A stretch of 57,101 nucleotides of DNA from an uncultured Dorea sp. (GCA_910585725.1 CAJUFA010000021.1:1-57101); one strand, 5' to 3'; numbered from the stretch's first letter, positions 45,109 to 54,447 are shown. Made by a program: numbers and translations. The notes: generated from the sequence alone by a model not told the origin.

Positions 45109-46041
45109 TCAAAGGTGATACCACCCTGTATATTCCCCTTTTATATCACACTGTACCAGTTCCACCGACGAAGTCCGGTACGCGCTGGGACTCATCCCAT
45201 ACTTCTGCTTAAATGCTTTGGAGAAAGCCAGAGGGTCGGGATATCCCACATTGATTCCAACATTTTGAATAGACTCATCCGTCTCAACCAATTCCTGAGC
45301 CGCCTTTTCCATCCTGAAATTCATCAGGAAGCTCTGGGGCGACATATCGAATTCATGCTTGAAAAGATCTGTCAAATAGTTCCGGCTGATTCCGATCGTA
45401 GTCGCAATATCCGAGATCTTCAGCTTCTTTGAATAAGATTGCATCATAATCTCCACCGCCTCATTGACATAAGCCGTGTTACAGGAATTCTCAAACTCTC
45501 CTTCGTCCGGATTCTCTTCGATCATCATACTGATCAATGCATACAACGCGCTGGATCGCTTCAGCATATTTACAAAGGTAAGCGCCCTGGCCTCCAGCAT
45601 CTTCTCTATTTCTTTTCGCAGCAATTCGGTATCCTGAACACGTATCAGCGGATATTCCTCTGTAAATCCCATAAAACGGACAATCTTCTTAGCCACGTGA
45701 CCATGAAATCCTACCCACATGTATTCCCATGGTTCCGTTCCGTCCGCCTGATATACCGCCTCTTCCTGCCCGGGGTAGATAATAAATGCTTCCCCCGCCG
45801 ACATCCGAAATTCCTTCTTCCCCATCTGCAGCACTCCGCAGCCTTTCATTATAATATGCACTACATAATTCTCCCGTGCATAGGGACCGAACGTATGTCC
45901 CGGTTCACACTGCTCTATACCGCAGTAATCCAGATTCAACGGACTTACAATACTCATGGAATTCACCTGCTGGTGATCTTCCAGACATCTGTATTTCGTA
46001 TTCTCCGTATATCCTACCGTCTTTTTATCTTTGCTTTTCAC
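45109..46041 (-). CDS. AraC-family transcriptional regulator
   Basis: The N-terminal cupin (GHTFGPYARENYVVHIIMKG; AFIIYPGQEEAVYQAD) should bind a sugar. The C-terminal double HTH contains ISDIATTIGISRNYLTDLFK and VGYPDPLAFSKAFKQKYGMSP. The GTG at 46041 is preferred, since GGGAGAG lies 9 bp upstream and the 31 residues before it look non-coding. It is divergent from a second AraC gene and likely controls the nearby sugar genes. Confidence 0.87.
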   Translation of the reverse strand: MKSKDKKTVGYTENTKYRCLEDHQQVNSMSIVSPLNLDYCGIEQCEPGHTFGPYARENYVVHIIMKGCGVLQMGKKEFRMSAGEAFIIYPGQEEAVYQADGTEPWEYMWVGFHGHVAKKIVRFMGFTEEYPLIRVQDTELLRKEIEKMLEARALTFVNMLKRSSALYALISMMIEENPDEGEFENSCNTAYVNEAVEIMMQSYSKKLKISDIATTIGISRNYLTDLFKHEFDMSPQSFLMNFRMEKAAQELVETDESIQNVGINVGYPDPLAFSKAFKQKYGMSPSAYRTSSVELVQCDIKGEYTGWYHL

Positions 46042-46135
46042 TGCTCCACTCTCCCATCTGACAATCTTTATATCAATGTAGTACTGAAGTGCTGATCTCT
46101 TAAGAGATCTAAATGTGTAGCTTTGGTAGAACAAC

Positions 46136-46164
46136 TTTACTTATTTTAGTAAATATATTACAAT
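46136..46164 (+). promoter_or_regulatory. Promoter of the second AraC gene
   Basis: TTTACT (46136-46141) and TACAAT (46159-46164) are 17 bp apart, 68 bp before the ATG. Confidence 0.55.
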
Positions 46165-46232
46165 AATATGGCGTTAAAATCAAAAGATATTTTCTATTAT
46201 CTGATATAAATTTTACAGGAGGTTATTATTTT

Positions 46233-47087
46233 ATGGAAAAAAAACAAGTGATGCTCCATCAGACAACTTCCGAAGAACTTCATCTGGTCTCCTGCGGATA
46301 TGAAGAATGTTCTCAAAAACAATCTTACGGACCGATCATCTGCCATTACTATATCCTTCACTTCGTGCTTCGCGGGCAAGGACATTTTTATAACGACAAG
46401 ACTCATTATGTAATCAACCAAAACCAGTACTTTCTCATCACTCCCGATACACTGGTCTTCTACAGAGCGGAGACGACAAACCCCTGGACCTATACATGGA
46501 TCTGCTTCAACGGAAACCAGGCGCCCCATATGCTCAGACGCTGCCATATCAGCCAGGATTCCCCGGTCCAGCCTTATTCCAGCCCCGAAGATATCCGCAA
46601 AATCATCGCCGGGATGATGAAGTATTCCGAAAAGACGCCTGCGAATGAATGCCATATCCAAAGCGGGCTCTATGCCATCTTCGCAAAACTCTGCGAAGCT
46701 TCCAAAGCCACTTACAGCGCATTGGAATACAATGATAATTTCTATGTCTCCCAGGCCACCAGCTATATCCTGAGTAATTCCAACAGAGATATCTCTGTCG
46801 CGTATATCGCCGATTATCTGCATATAAGCAGGAGCTATCTTTTCACTTTATTTAAGAAGCACCTGCATACTTCTCCGCAGCGTTTCCTTGCAATGGCGCG
46901 TATCCGAAATGCATGTGAACTGTTATCCAACACAGATCTCCCCATTGCCAGAATCGCCGGTTCCTGCGGATATCAGAATCCCTTTGCTTTTTCGCGCGCT
47001 TTTAAAAAAGAAATAGGGACGACTCCCAGCGAATACCGCAAGGATAACACTACCCCAGGCATACTCCCGGAAGACCACAGGTCTTAA
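46233..47087 (+). CDS. AraC-family transcriptional regulator
   Basis: The N-terminal cupin (SYGPIICHYYILHFVLRGQG; QYFLITPDTLVFYRAE) and C-terminal HTH pair (VAYIADYLHISRSYLFTLFK; CGYQNPFAFSRAFKKEIGTTP) are complete. It is a paralogue in layout of the divergent 45109-46041 gene. GGAGG stands before the ATG. The two probably respond to related sugars. Confidence 0.92.
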   Translation: MEKKQVMLHQTTSEELHLVSCGYEECSQKQSYGPIICHYYILHFVLRGQGHFYNDKTHYVINQNQYFLITPDTLVFYRAETTNPWTYTWICFNGNQAPHMLRRCHISQDSPVQPYSSPEDIRKIIAGMMKYSEKTPANECHIQSGLYAIFAKLCEASKATYSALEYNDNFYVSQATSYILSNSNRDISVAYIADYLHISRSYLFTLFKKHLHTSPQRFLAMARIRNACELLSNTDLPIARIAGSCGYQNPFAFSRAFKKEIGTTPSEYRKDNTTPGILPEDHRS

Positions 47088-47244
47088 ATACCGTCTGTAT
47101 TATCATAATCCACTCACTCCCGTAATTCTATGACTTGATGATTCTTTTACATTGCAGAATGTTTACTCCTTTTGATATAAGAATCTTTCTGTCCATACAT
47201 TACACTTTCTTTAAAATGGCCGATTCTTCTGGCTTTTCCGTAAA

Positions 47245-47272
47245 AAAGCGCCGGTTCTCCGCCCGGCGCTTT
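47245..47272. terminator. Terminator between convergent genes
   Basis: AAAGCGCCGG pairs with CCGGCGCTTT. The T-run is on the minus strand (TTTTTTA), so it serves the radical SAM gene best; the plus-strand tail is weaker. Confidence 0.85.
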
Positions 47273-47335
47273 CCTGATATTTCGTAGTTCTGTATCTATT
47301 ATAAAGTTTTCTGTCTGTATGTGACGCTACATATA

Positions 47336-48193
47336 TTACAGGCTCAGAAGATAGTCTATCGCTCCCAGCAGCTCCCCCTTTTGTCTCATCAGCACTCCCT
47401 GCACTGTAAATTGATCCAGAACCGTGGTATCCTCAAACAGACAGTCCTTAACCGCAAGATTCTCAATAAGCAGCCGCTCCTCTCTCAATATTTCCGCCGG
47501 CGTCATCTCCTCGAATGTACCTGCTTTTGCTTCCTTATAAAGAAGCGTATTCTCCCATAGCTTCAGCTTCAGGCACCAGATATTTCTCGGGTGCACCTGA
47601 TTCAGCATCCGCGCCGTCTCTATCGCGTGCAGACGGGAGAAAGTACGGCCCCCAAGCCCTGGTATAACAGTCAGATAATAATCGATACCCGCCCGGTCAA
47701 GACGCAGAAGGGCCTCGATAGTCTGGGCGGATGTGATCCCCTTCTTCCGTGCTTCAAGTATAGAATCACTTCCGCTCTCCACTCCGATATGAAGCGCCTG
47801 AACACCTTCCTGCGAGAGTCTTTTAAGTTCTTGTTCTGATTTTCTCGAAATATCGTCTATCCTGGAATACATGGCATACTCCCGCACATTCGGCATATGC
47901 CTGTGAGTAAGTTCTATGATATCAAGAAGACGCTCTGTATCCATACAGAATGCATTCTCCCCAAGAAAAAACAGACGGGTATCCTCCGGCCTGAGTCCGG
48001 CGAGTATCTCAAGATCATGATTGATTCTCTCCAGAGGGTGGAGCTGAAACACATCTTTTGCAAAGTCGCAGAACGTACACTTGTGCCAACTGCATCCAAG
48101 AGAAACCTCCAACGCCGCAGTCGTCTGCTCGTGAGGCGGCAGATAGATGGTATCATGTGTATAAATCGACTGATATAATTCTTCACGTGTCAT
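47336..48193 (-). CDS. Radical SAM protein (Elp3/MiaB-like core)
   Basis: The cluster motif is CSWHKCTFC (CX4CX2C), followed by FFLGENAF and a barrel with HIGVESGSDSIL and VIPGLGGRTFSRLHAI. A glycine-rich segment and absence of a B12-binding domain match stand-alone radical SAM proteins of unknown reaction in Clostridia. ATG 48193 is chosen as it follows a GGGATAGG ribosome-site-like run; earlier in-frame starts read through non-coding sequence. It is monocistronic. Confidence 0.85.
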   Translation of the reverse strand: MTREELYQSIYTHDTIYLPPHEQTTAALEVSLGCSWHKCTFCDFAKDVFQLHPLERINHDLEILAGLRPEDTRLFFLGENAFCMDTERLLDIIELTHRHMPNVREYAMYSRIDDISRKSEQELKRLSQEGVQALHIGVESGSDSILEARKKGITSAQTIEALLRLDRAGIDYYLTVIPGLGGRTFSRLHAIETARMLNQVHPRNIWCLKLKLWENTLLYKEAKAGTFEEMTPAEILREERLLIENLAVKDCLFEDTTVLDQFTVQGVLMRQKGELLGAIDYLLSL

Positions 48194-48326
48194 AGCGTAT
48201 AGTCCTATCCCTTTCTGTTCGATATCCCCATATTTTCTAACAACCTGTATATAGAATACGTTGTACATATTCAAAAGTCAAATAAATTTCTTTTTGTGAG
48301 TTTATAAAAATTTTAAAAATAAACTA

Positions 48327-48354
48327 TTGAAATGTATTTTTTTCCAGGTATAAT
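48327..48354 (+). promoter_or_regulatory. Promoter of the MATE exporter gene
   Basis: TTGAAA (48327-48332) and TATAAT (48349-48354) are 16 bp apart. The start point would be near 48361, only about 10 nt before a strong hairpin. Confidence 0.7.
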
Positions 48355-48369
48355 GGAGGATACTGATTT

Positions 48370-48400
48370 CTGCCGGGACAGCGCTTCACTGTCCCGGCAG
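48370..48400 (+). repeat. 12-bp perfect hairpin at the 5' end of the MATE leader
   Basis: CTGCCGGGACAG pairs with CTGTCCCGGCAG around CGCTTCA. No T-run follows, so it is not a classic terminator. It ends about 17 nt before the ribosome site and may stabilise the mRNA or bind a regulator. Confidence 0.8.
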
Positions 48401-48428
48401 AAAAATATATTATGAAAGGACGTTGGAT

Positions 48429-49838
48429 ATGAGAAGCGAAAAAATTAGTTGGGGAAACTTTTTCCGGGTCGTATTTACGATCGCGCTGCCTATCGCATTT
48501 CAGAATTTTCTCTCCACCACGGCGAGCATGGTAGATACCATCATGATCGGAAGCCAGGGAGAACTATCCGTCGCGGCAGTCGGAATCTGTTCCCAGATTA
48601 CATCTTTATTCTTTTCTACTTACTTTGGATTCGCAAGCGGCGGGCTGCTGTTCTTCTCCCAGTATTGGGGAGCGCGCAACGAGAAGGGCATCAACCGGTC
48701 TTTTGGTCTTGCGCTGATCTGTATGCTGACCGTATCTCTGCTGTTCGGCGGAACGGCAGTGGCAAAACCGGAATTTATACTGGGAATCTATACGGATAAA
48801 GAGAATATTATCGCGATCGGCTCTCCTTATATCCGGATCGTAGGCTTTGCGTACCCTCTTCAGGTACTTGCCATGATCATCAGTTTTCTGATGCGTTCCA
48901 CAGAACGGGTTAAGCCGCCCCTTTTCAGCTCTATTCTTGCGCTGATCACGAATTTTATCCTGAACTGGATCTTGATATATGGACGCTTCGGCATGCCTCA
49001 GATGGGCGCGGCAGGCGCCGCCGTAGGTACGTTGGTATCCGGCGTCGTCAACGTGCTCGTGCTTCTCGTTTTCTTATTGAGGGATAAGGAGACGCTCGTC
49101 CTGAGAGTCAGGGATATGTTCTCCTGGGGCGACGGTTTTCTGAAAGAATATATGGGGAAATGCCTGCCTATTATCTTAAATGAATTATTTTACGGGGTCG
49201 GGCAGATGCTGATCAATATCGTTATCGGCCATCAGTCAGAGTCGGCTATCGCCGCTATGGCTGCGTTCCGAGTCCTGGAGGGCTTCGTATTCGCCTTCTT
49301 CGGCGGTCTCGCAGACGCGTCTTCCGTGGTGGTGGGTAAAGAAGTCGGCTCCGGCCATCTCATGAACGGCTATCAGTACGTGAAAAAATTCGCCATACTG
49401 TGTCCGGCGATCACTTTCTGCATATGCCTCACCGGACTGCTCCTGAACAGACCTATGCTTTCTCTGTTCGGTCTTGGGACGGACGCTACGTTTTACGGAA
49501 AATATATGATTCTGATCTATCTGGCCGCCGGAACCATCCGCACCTGCAATTATATCATGAACAGTTGTTACCGCGCCGGAGGAGAAGCCGTCTTCGGAAC
49601 ACTGCTGGAGATTATATGCCTGTTTACCGTAAGCGTTCCCGCAACATGGGCGGCGGGTATGATATTCCATCTTCCGTTCCTTGCGGTATTTGCATTCATA
49701 TATACGGACGAACTGATCCGCCTCGTCTTCGAACTATGGTATACCAAGAGCGGAAAATGGATTAAACCCGTGACGGAAACCGGGAAAGCCGCGCTGCCCC
49801 AATTCCGTACAGCGCTTTTAGGAACCGCAAGGAAATAA
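48429..49838 (+). CDS. MATE-family multidrug/sodium exporter
   Basis: Twelve hydrophobic segments and the MATE pattern are visible: ALPIAFQNFLSTTASMVDTIM near the start, FMRSTERVKPPL in mid-protein, and a second half starting PIILNELFYGVGQMLINIV. Such proteins export cationic drugs or metabolites with H+ or Na+. ATG 48429 follows AAAGGA; the TTG at 48423 is less likely. A terminator overlaps its stop codon. Confidence 0.93.
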   Translation: MRSEKISWGNFFRVVFTIALPIAFQNFLSTTASMVDTIMIGSQGELSVAAVGICSQITSLFFSTYFGFASGGLLFFSQYWGARNEKGINRSFGLALICMLTVSLLFGGTAVAKPEFILGIYTDKENIIAIGSPYIRIVGFAYPLQVLAMIISFLMRSTERVKPPLFSSILALITNFILNWILIYGRFGMPQMGAAGAAVGTLVSGVVNVLVLLVFLLRDKETLVLRVRDMFSWGDGFLKEYMGKCLPIILNELFYGVGQMLINIVIGHQSESAIAAMAAFRVLEGFVFAFFGGLADASSVVVGKEVGSGHLMNGYQYVKKFAILCPAITFCICLTGLLLNRPMLSLFGLGTDATFYGKYMILIYLAAGTIRTCNYIMNSCYRAGGEAVFGTLLEIICLFTVSVPATWAAGMIFHLPFLAVFAFIYTDELIRLVFELWYTKSGKWIKPVTETGKAALPQFRTALLGTARK

Positions 49839-49847
49839 CTTGCGGTT
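49823..49847 (+). terminator. Terminator of the MATE gene
   Basis: AACCGCAAG pairs with CTTGCGGTT, then TCTTAC. The MATE stop codon lies in the loop. Confidence 0.65.
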
Positions 49848-49849
49848 TC

Positions 49850-50629
49850 TTACAGCGCTCCCCCTGATTGAATAAATTTACGGCGAATACTTTCTGATAT
49901 CCGATTCATATCGCCGGCATCCGCAATCTTCAAACACCGATAAATCGTATTATTTTGCCCCATATTTTTTGTATATGACTTTTGTCCGTACATTTCCTCC
50001 CTCATAGCGCCGGATACCAGATACAATATTAACTCTTTTGACTGTATCAAATCATAAGTTTCAAACAATTTATCATCGTGTTCGTTCTCTTTCACACAGG
50101 GCACGAATTGATAGACCGGTCTCAGATACACATCTGCCTTTTTTTCTTTCACCTTTCTGCTGTTTGAATACTTACCAATAATATCATAACGCCTAACGAA
50201 CCTGTTTAAAGACGTCTTATAGCTGTCTGAGGCTCTGCTTTCTATATAGATTTCACCTTTTTCTGTCGTAACCTTTAAATCATATTCACCGAAAGCATTT
50301 CGAAACGTATCTCTGACCAAATCCCATCTATGTACCTGATCAAAGGGTATGCCGCATATTTTTATCAAATATAATTGTATCGCCATTTCCGCAAGAACGC
50401 CTTTAAATTGCTTGATCTCCTTTTCCTTCTTTGTTCTTACGATCAGGTTTTGAGAATAATTCATCGTATATTTTGCCTTCTCCTTAGCGATCTTAACACA
50501 ATTATTATACAAATCTGCCGGAGCCTGAAATTCTAACACCAGACCAGAATTTAATTCTACCTCATTAAAATAATGATAATTTTCGTTTTTCTTATAAATC
50601 TCAGTAAACTCTTTACCAAATGCATTCAT
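49850..50629 (-). CDS. Orphan nuclease-like protein (possible PD-(D/E)XK fold)
   Basis: I do not recognise a named family. Residues about 80-145 show a helix FKGVLAEMAIQLYLIK, then EYDLKV and, after a turn, GEIYIESRAS. This E...D...ExR series resembles the PD-(D/E)XK nuclease core with Arg in place of the usual Lys. The C-terminal part holds ADVYLRPVYQFVP. It is AT-rich, isolated, and flanked by two terminators, which may point to transfer. ATG 50629 follows AGGTGA. Confidence 0.65.
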   Translation of the reverse strand: MNAFGKEFTEIYKKNENYHYFNEVELNSGLVLEFQAPADLYNNCVKIAKEKAKYTMNYSQNLIVRTKKEKEIKQFKGVLAEMAIQLYLIKICGIPFDQVHRWDLVRDTFRNAFGEYDLKVTTEKGEIYIESRASDSYKTSLNRFVRRYDIIGKYSNSRKVKEKKADVYLRPVYQFVPCVKENEHDDKLFETYDLIQSKELILYLVSGAMREEMYGQKSYTKNMGQNNTIYRCLKIADAGDMNRISESIRRKFIQSGGAL

Positions 50630-50690
50630 GATAATCACCTGTTTATATGTAAATATTTCCTCTGGCAGCGAACCCAATGATATTAGTCAA

Positions 50691-50724
50691 AAAGCCGGAA
50701 ATCCAATGACAGATTTCCGGCTTT
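50691..50724 (-). terminator. Terminator of the LCP-capD operon
   Basis: AAAGCCGGAAATC pairs with GATTTCCGGCTTT, followed on the minus strand by TTGAC. It comes 4 bp after the dehydratase stop. Confidence 0.8.
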
Positions 50725-50727
50725 AAT

Positions 50728-52590
50728 CTACTTCATATATTGATATGTCGGCACAATCTCGGCCACGACTCTTTTAATTTCATTCGATTCACTGCTGCTG
50801 AGCTCTTCCAGCAATCCCAGTCTCTCTTCAAACCACTCGTCGTCCATATCGATAGGATGTCCGATATGAATCAGCTCATTCTCCGTATCCTGCATGCCTT
50901 CTTCACTCATAAGCAGCTCTTCATACAGCTTCTCGCCGGGTCTAAGCCCCGTATATACAATCGGTATGTCCACATCAGGCGTATAACCTGACAGACGAAT
51001 CAGATTCCGAGCCATATCGTCGATACGAACGGGTTCTCCCATATCCAGGATAAAGATCTCGCCGCCTTTAGCATAATAAGATGCCTGTAACACAAGCGAT
51101 ACCGCTTCAGGGATTGTCATGAAATAACGAATAATATCCTTGTCTGTTACAGTGACCGGTCCACCCTCCGCAATCTGTTTCTTAAAGAGCGGAATCACAC
51201 TTCCATTGCTCCCCAGTACATTCCCGAAACGAACTGCAACGAAATCTGTCGAATCACACCTGCGGTCCATCATCTGGATCACCATCTCACATAAACGCTT
51301 AGACGCGCCCATGATATTGGTTGGATTTACCGCTTTATCCGTGGATATGAACACAAACTTACGAACTCCGACTCTGGCCGCCGCTTTTGCAGTCTTATAC
51401 GTACCGATTACATTATTCTTAATTGCCTCGTTCGGACTCTCTTCCATCAGCGGAACATGCTTATGCGCCGCCGCATGATATACGATATCCGGTTTATATG
51501 TGTCCATAACCCAGTTGATTCGGCTATTGTTGCGCACAGAACCAATCAATACGACGATTTCCAAATTTTTATGAGTTCTCTTAAGCTCTTGCTGTATCTC
51601 ATACGCATTATTCTCGTAAATATCAAATATAATCAGACTCTTCGGGCCCGCCTTGGCAATCTGACGGCAGAGCTCGCTTCCGATGGAACCGCCGCCCCCC
51701 GTAACCAATACCACCTGATTCCTGATGGCCGTCAGAATCTCCTGGTTATTTACTTTCACCTGCGCTCTTCCCAACAAGTCTGTGATCTCTACGTCACGAA
51801 TCCTGGTTACATTCACTTCACCGTTAATCAATTGCGCAACACTGGGAACCGTCTGCAGTTTACAGTCCGTCTCCTTGCAGATATTCAGGATCTCCTTACG
51901 GTTCTTTCCGGTCGTAGCCGGAATCGCGTAAATGATATGATTAATCTTATATTTTTTTACCATCGTCAGAATATCGTTTCGATTTCCTACGATAGGAATG
52001 CCTTCTAAAACCCTTCCCAGTTTATCTGGATTATCGTCAATAACACAACATACTTTCGTATGAAATCTCTTGCCGTTCGTAAGCTCCTTTATTAGAATCT
52101 GCCCGGCCGCTCCCCCGCCGATAATCATAATCCGGTCAGTGGCGTCTGCATCCGTCTCACTCTTTCCCAGATAAAAACGAAGAATACGGTACGAGAATCT
52201 TAATGCCGTCGTAAGTCCAAAGCTTATTATATATCCCATAAAATAATAGGACCTCGGCATCCTGAGACGCATAAACAACGTGCCGACTAAATATACCACA
52301 AGCAGTATCATATATGATACTACACTCATCTGAATCTCTGATATACTGGCCAAACTCCATACGCTGTGATAGAGTCTGCATACATAGAATACTACTATGG
52401 TTGCCGCTACCCAGAAGGGCATAGACCACAAATATCCTTCGATGTAATTCAGAGGAATCTCTGAAAATTTAAAATCAAACCGCGCCAGCAACGCCATCAG
52501 ATAGGAGAATAGCACAATAATCGCATCCAGGAACGCAACCAGAACCGCCTTATGGACCCAGGTAAACTCCCATTCATGTCGTCTATTCAT
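50728..52590 (-). CDS. Membrane-bound nucleoside-diphosphate-sugar 4,6-dehydratase (CapD/FlaA1/PglF type)
   Basis: Four N-terminal membrane helices (residues about 12-125) precede a first Rossmann domain (IMIIGGGAAGQILIKEL). The second is the catalytic SDR domain: VTGGGGSIGSELCRQI, AAAHKHVPLMEE, and the active-site region FISTDKAVNPTNIMGASKR. Such enzymes start synthesis of UDP-linked 6-deoxy or diamino sugars for capsule or glycoprotein. It follows a small membrane-protein gene, overlapping it by 8 bp. Confidence 0.93.
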   Translation of the reverse strand: MNRRHEWEFTWVHKAVLVAFLDAIIVLFSYLMALLARFDFKFSEIPLNYIEGYLWSMPFWVAATIVVFYVCRLYHSVWSLASISEIQMSVVSYMILLVVYLVGTLFMRLRMPRSYYFMGYIISFGLTTALRFSYRILRFYLGKSETDADATDRIMIIGGGAAGQILIKELTNGKRFHTKVCCVIDDNPDKLGRVLEGIPIVGNRNDILTMVKKYKINHIIYAIPATTGKNRKEILNICKETDCKLQTVPSVAQLINGEVNVTRIRDVEITDLLGRAQVKVNNQEILTAIRNQVVLVTGGGGSIGSELCRQIAKAGPKSLIIFDIYENNAYEIQQELKRTHKNLEIVVLIGSVRNNSRINWVMDTYKPDIVYHAAAHKHVPLMEESPNEAIKNNVIGTYKTAKAAARVGVRKFVFISTDKAVNPTNIMGASKRLCEMVIQMMDRRCDSTDFVAVRFGNVLGSNGSVIPLFKKQIAEGGPVTVTDKDIIRYFMTIPEAVSLVLQASYYAKGGEIFILDMGEPVRIDDMARNLIRLSGYTPDVDIPIVYTGLRPGEKLYEELLMSEEGMQDTENELIHIGHPIDMDDEWFEERLGLLEELSSSESNEIKRVVAEIVPTYQYMK

Positions 52591-52747
52591 ATTTCTTTAC
52601 CAGCCTGCTTTTCCATAATTTTCTATTTCGGACAACAAATATTACTACTCCGATTATAATAACTATCACAACTGCCGCAACAGCTCTGTACGGATCTACT
52701 ACCATCATCTGTCCCCACTCTCTTTCTTCAAACCGTATCTTGCCCAA
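52583..52747 (-). CDS. Small single-pass membrane protein between LCP and CapD genes
   Basis: This frame runs to a stop overlapping the dehydratase start (TATGAATAG). The product has a charged LGKIRFEEREWGQMMVVDPY start, one very hydrophobic helix (AAVVIVIIIGVVIFVV) and a basic tail RNRKLWKSRLVKKYE. The TTG at 52747 with AGGA just upstream gives 54 aa; ATG 52708 gives 41 aa. Position, overlap and clean membrane topology support a real gene coupled to capD. I know no named family. Confidence 0.55.
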   Translation of the reverse strand: MGKIRFEEREWGQMMVVDPYRAVAAVVIVIIIGVVIFVVRNRKLWKSRLVKKYE

Positions 52748-52796
52748 GTCTTCCTGGATTCTCCTCTCAATGTCTCTTCCTCCCCATACGGTTCTC

Positions 52797-54230
52797 CTAT
52801 TTCTCCTCTAATACCTGCTTCATCTTCGCTGACAGTTCCTCTATGACCGACTCATCCGGCCACATTACATACAATTTCTGTGCGCCTGACGAGAAACATG
52901 ACTGTGTATCTCCCTGACCGCTGGCCGCCTGTGATTCCACACTCCACGATCCCCCGTCCGAAAGCTGCATATTGATCAGCTGCGCCATTTCTTCATGGGT
53001 CATATTCGTCTCCACAGAATCGCCGATATTCCCCAGTATCTGGTTTGCGCTGGTTAAGATCGCAGGAGACGCGGCCTTCTGAATAATCGCTGACAACACC
53101 GCTTCCTGATTCTTACCTCTCTGATTATCTCCGTCCGAGAAACTAGAACGTTCTCTTGAGAAAGCCAAAGCTTTCTTGCCGTCCATGTGGTTCATCCCTT
53201 TCGAAAAACTGTAGCCGCCCGCGGAAAACGCGTATTCAGAATTGACGTCCACTCCTCCTAAGGCATCTACGATTTTAATCAAGGAAGTGAAATTCACTCT
53301 GGCATAATAAGCGATATCAACATCGTACAACTTCTCCAGCGTCGCCATAGAACGATCCACACCATATATTCCTGCGTGAGTCAGCTTATCCCTCTGTCCT
53401 CCTGATACCTCCGGAATCTCTACATAATAATCTCTCGGCGTCGTCGTCAGCAGGATCTTCTTGGTCTTTGGATTTACTGTCATGATAATATTCACATCGC
53501 TGCGGCTGCTTGTTGTAATCGGCCCCGACACGTCGATACCGCTGATATACACATTAAAGGGTTTCTCCACACTTCTGCCTTCCTCTGCTTCAATCTTGGT
53601 CTTAATCCCGTAGTTGTGAAGAATCTTTACTTTATCAGTATACCCTTCTATCGTCTCTTCTATAACACTCTCGTATGCCTCATTATACACAGCCGCTTCA
53701 ACTTCTCCGTCAAGAAGCGCCTGCGCCTCTTCCTGTACCGTCTCATACTGAAGGATAGAGATCTCCTGACCCACATTATCACGTATCTCATCCAACATTT
53801 TATCGGTATTCTCCTGATCTATAGTAGTTAGTCTGCCAAAAAGGTAATCCTTGGCATCCGTAATAGTTTCCGCAGGATCATCTTTGCGGACAACCACAAG
53901 CATATTATCCGTTTTATAAGTCGCCCCTCCTACATTTGCAAGCGTACTGTTAGCAGTCAGGAAAACTGCGGTACCGACTGCAAAAACAGCCAAGAACAAA
54001 ACACTTAAGACCATGCCTGCAAGATTCGCCCCGTTACTCCTGACAAACTGTAATCCAAATGTCATCAAAAACATAACCAGGGCAACTACAATAACTATCG
54101 TCATAAACTTCATCGGCATCATTCCACTGATCCAGAGACTGCTGATAAACCATATGGATACCCCCAGTTGGATTAAAGTAATAATCTTTCCAATGATGCC
54201 GTTTATGCTATGCTGCCAACTTCGTTCCAT
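52797..54230 (-). CDS. LytR-CpsA-Psr family glycopolymer transferase
   Basis: Three or four N-terminal helices lead to an outside region (residues about 100-215) that resembles a small binding domain (DNMLVVVRKDDPAETITDAK). The LCP domain follows: NVYISGIDVSGPITTSSRSDVN, TTTPRDYYVEIP and ALAFSRERSSFSDGDNQR, with the conserved arginines and aspartates. LCP enzymes attach wall teichoic acids or capsule to peptidoglycan. It starts the operon with the small membrane protein and the dehydratase. Confidence 0.93.
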   Translation of the reverse strand: MERSWQHSINGIIGKIITLIQLGVSIWFISSLWISGMMPMKFMTIVIVVALVMFLMTFGLQFVRSNGANLAGMVLSVLFLAVFAVGTAVFLTANSTLANVGGATYKTDNMLVVVRKDDPAETITDAKDYLFGRLTTIDQENTDKMLDEIRDNVGQEISILQYETVQEEAQALLDGEVEAAVYNEAYESVIEETIEGYTDKVKILHNYGIKTKIEAEEGRSVEKPFNVYISGIDVSGPITTSSRSDVNIIMTVNPKTKKILLTTTPRDYYVEIPEVSGGQRDKLTHAGIYGVDRSMATLEKLYDVDIAYYARVNFTSLIKIVDALGGVDVNSEYAFSAGGYSFSKGMNHMDGKKALAFSRERSSFSDGDNQRGKNQEAVLSAIIQKAASPAILTSANQILGNIGDSVETNMTHEEMAQLINMQLSDGGSWSVESQAASGQGDTQSCFSSGAQKLYVMWPDESVIEELSAKMKQVLEEK

Positions 54231-54280
54231 TCCGCGCTCCTTTTCTTTACTTATATGATACGCAATGATACCTACATTGT

Positions 54281-54309
54281 AGAATACCCTTCTTGTATCT
54301 ATTTGTCAA
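54281..54309 (-). promoter_or_regulatory. Promoter of the LCP operon
   Basis: On the minus strand, TTGACA (54309-54304) and TATTCT (54286-54281) are 17 bp apart, about 50 bp before the LCP start. Confidence 0.65.
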
Positions 54310-54385
54310 GGTTTTTCGACATTCCTGATATTACAAGAAGAGGCTTTTTGCTCCCAATTCCGGCAAAATATCCTATCTAAGCAAA

Positions 54386-54421
54386 AAAGTGTACCCTAAA
54401 TCATTCTTTAAAGTACACTTT
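54386..54421 (-). terminator. Terminator of the ribosomal protein operon after rplQ
   Basis: AAAGTGTAC pairs with GTACACTTT, with inner TAAA/TTTA; the minus-strand tail is TTTTTTGC. It lies 26 bp after the rplQ stop. Confidence 0.85.
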
Positions 54422-54447
54422 CTTCTTATTCAAATAAGATCTCTGAA

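Noticed and set aside
45439..46095. 218-aa plus-strand protein opposite the AraC gene
   Set aside because: Antisense shadow; the minus-strand AraC protein has clear domains.
51457..52008. 183-aa plus-strand protein opposite the dehydratase
   Set aside because: Complement of the second Rossmann region; no start signal.
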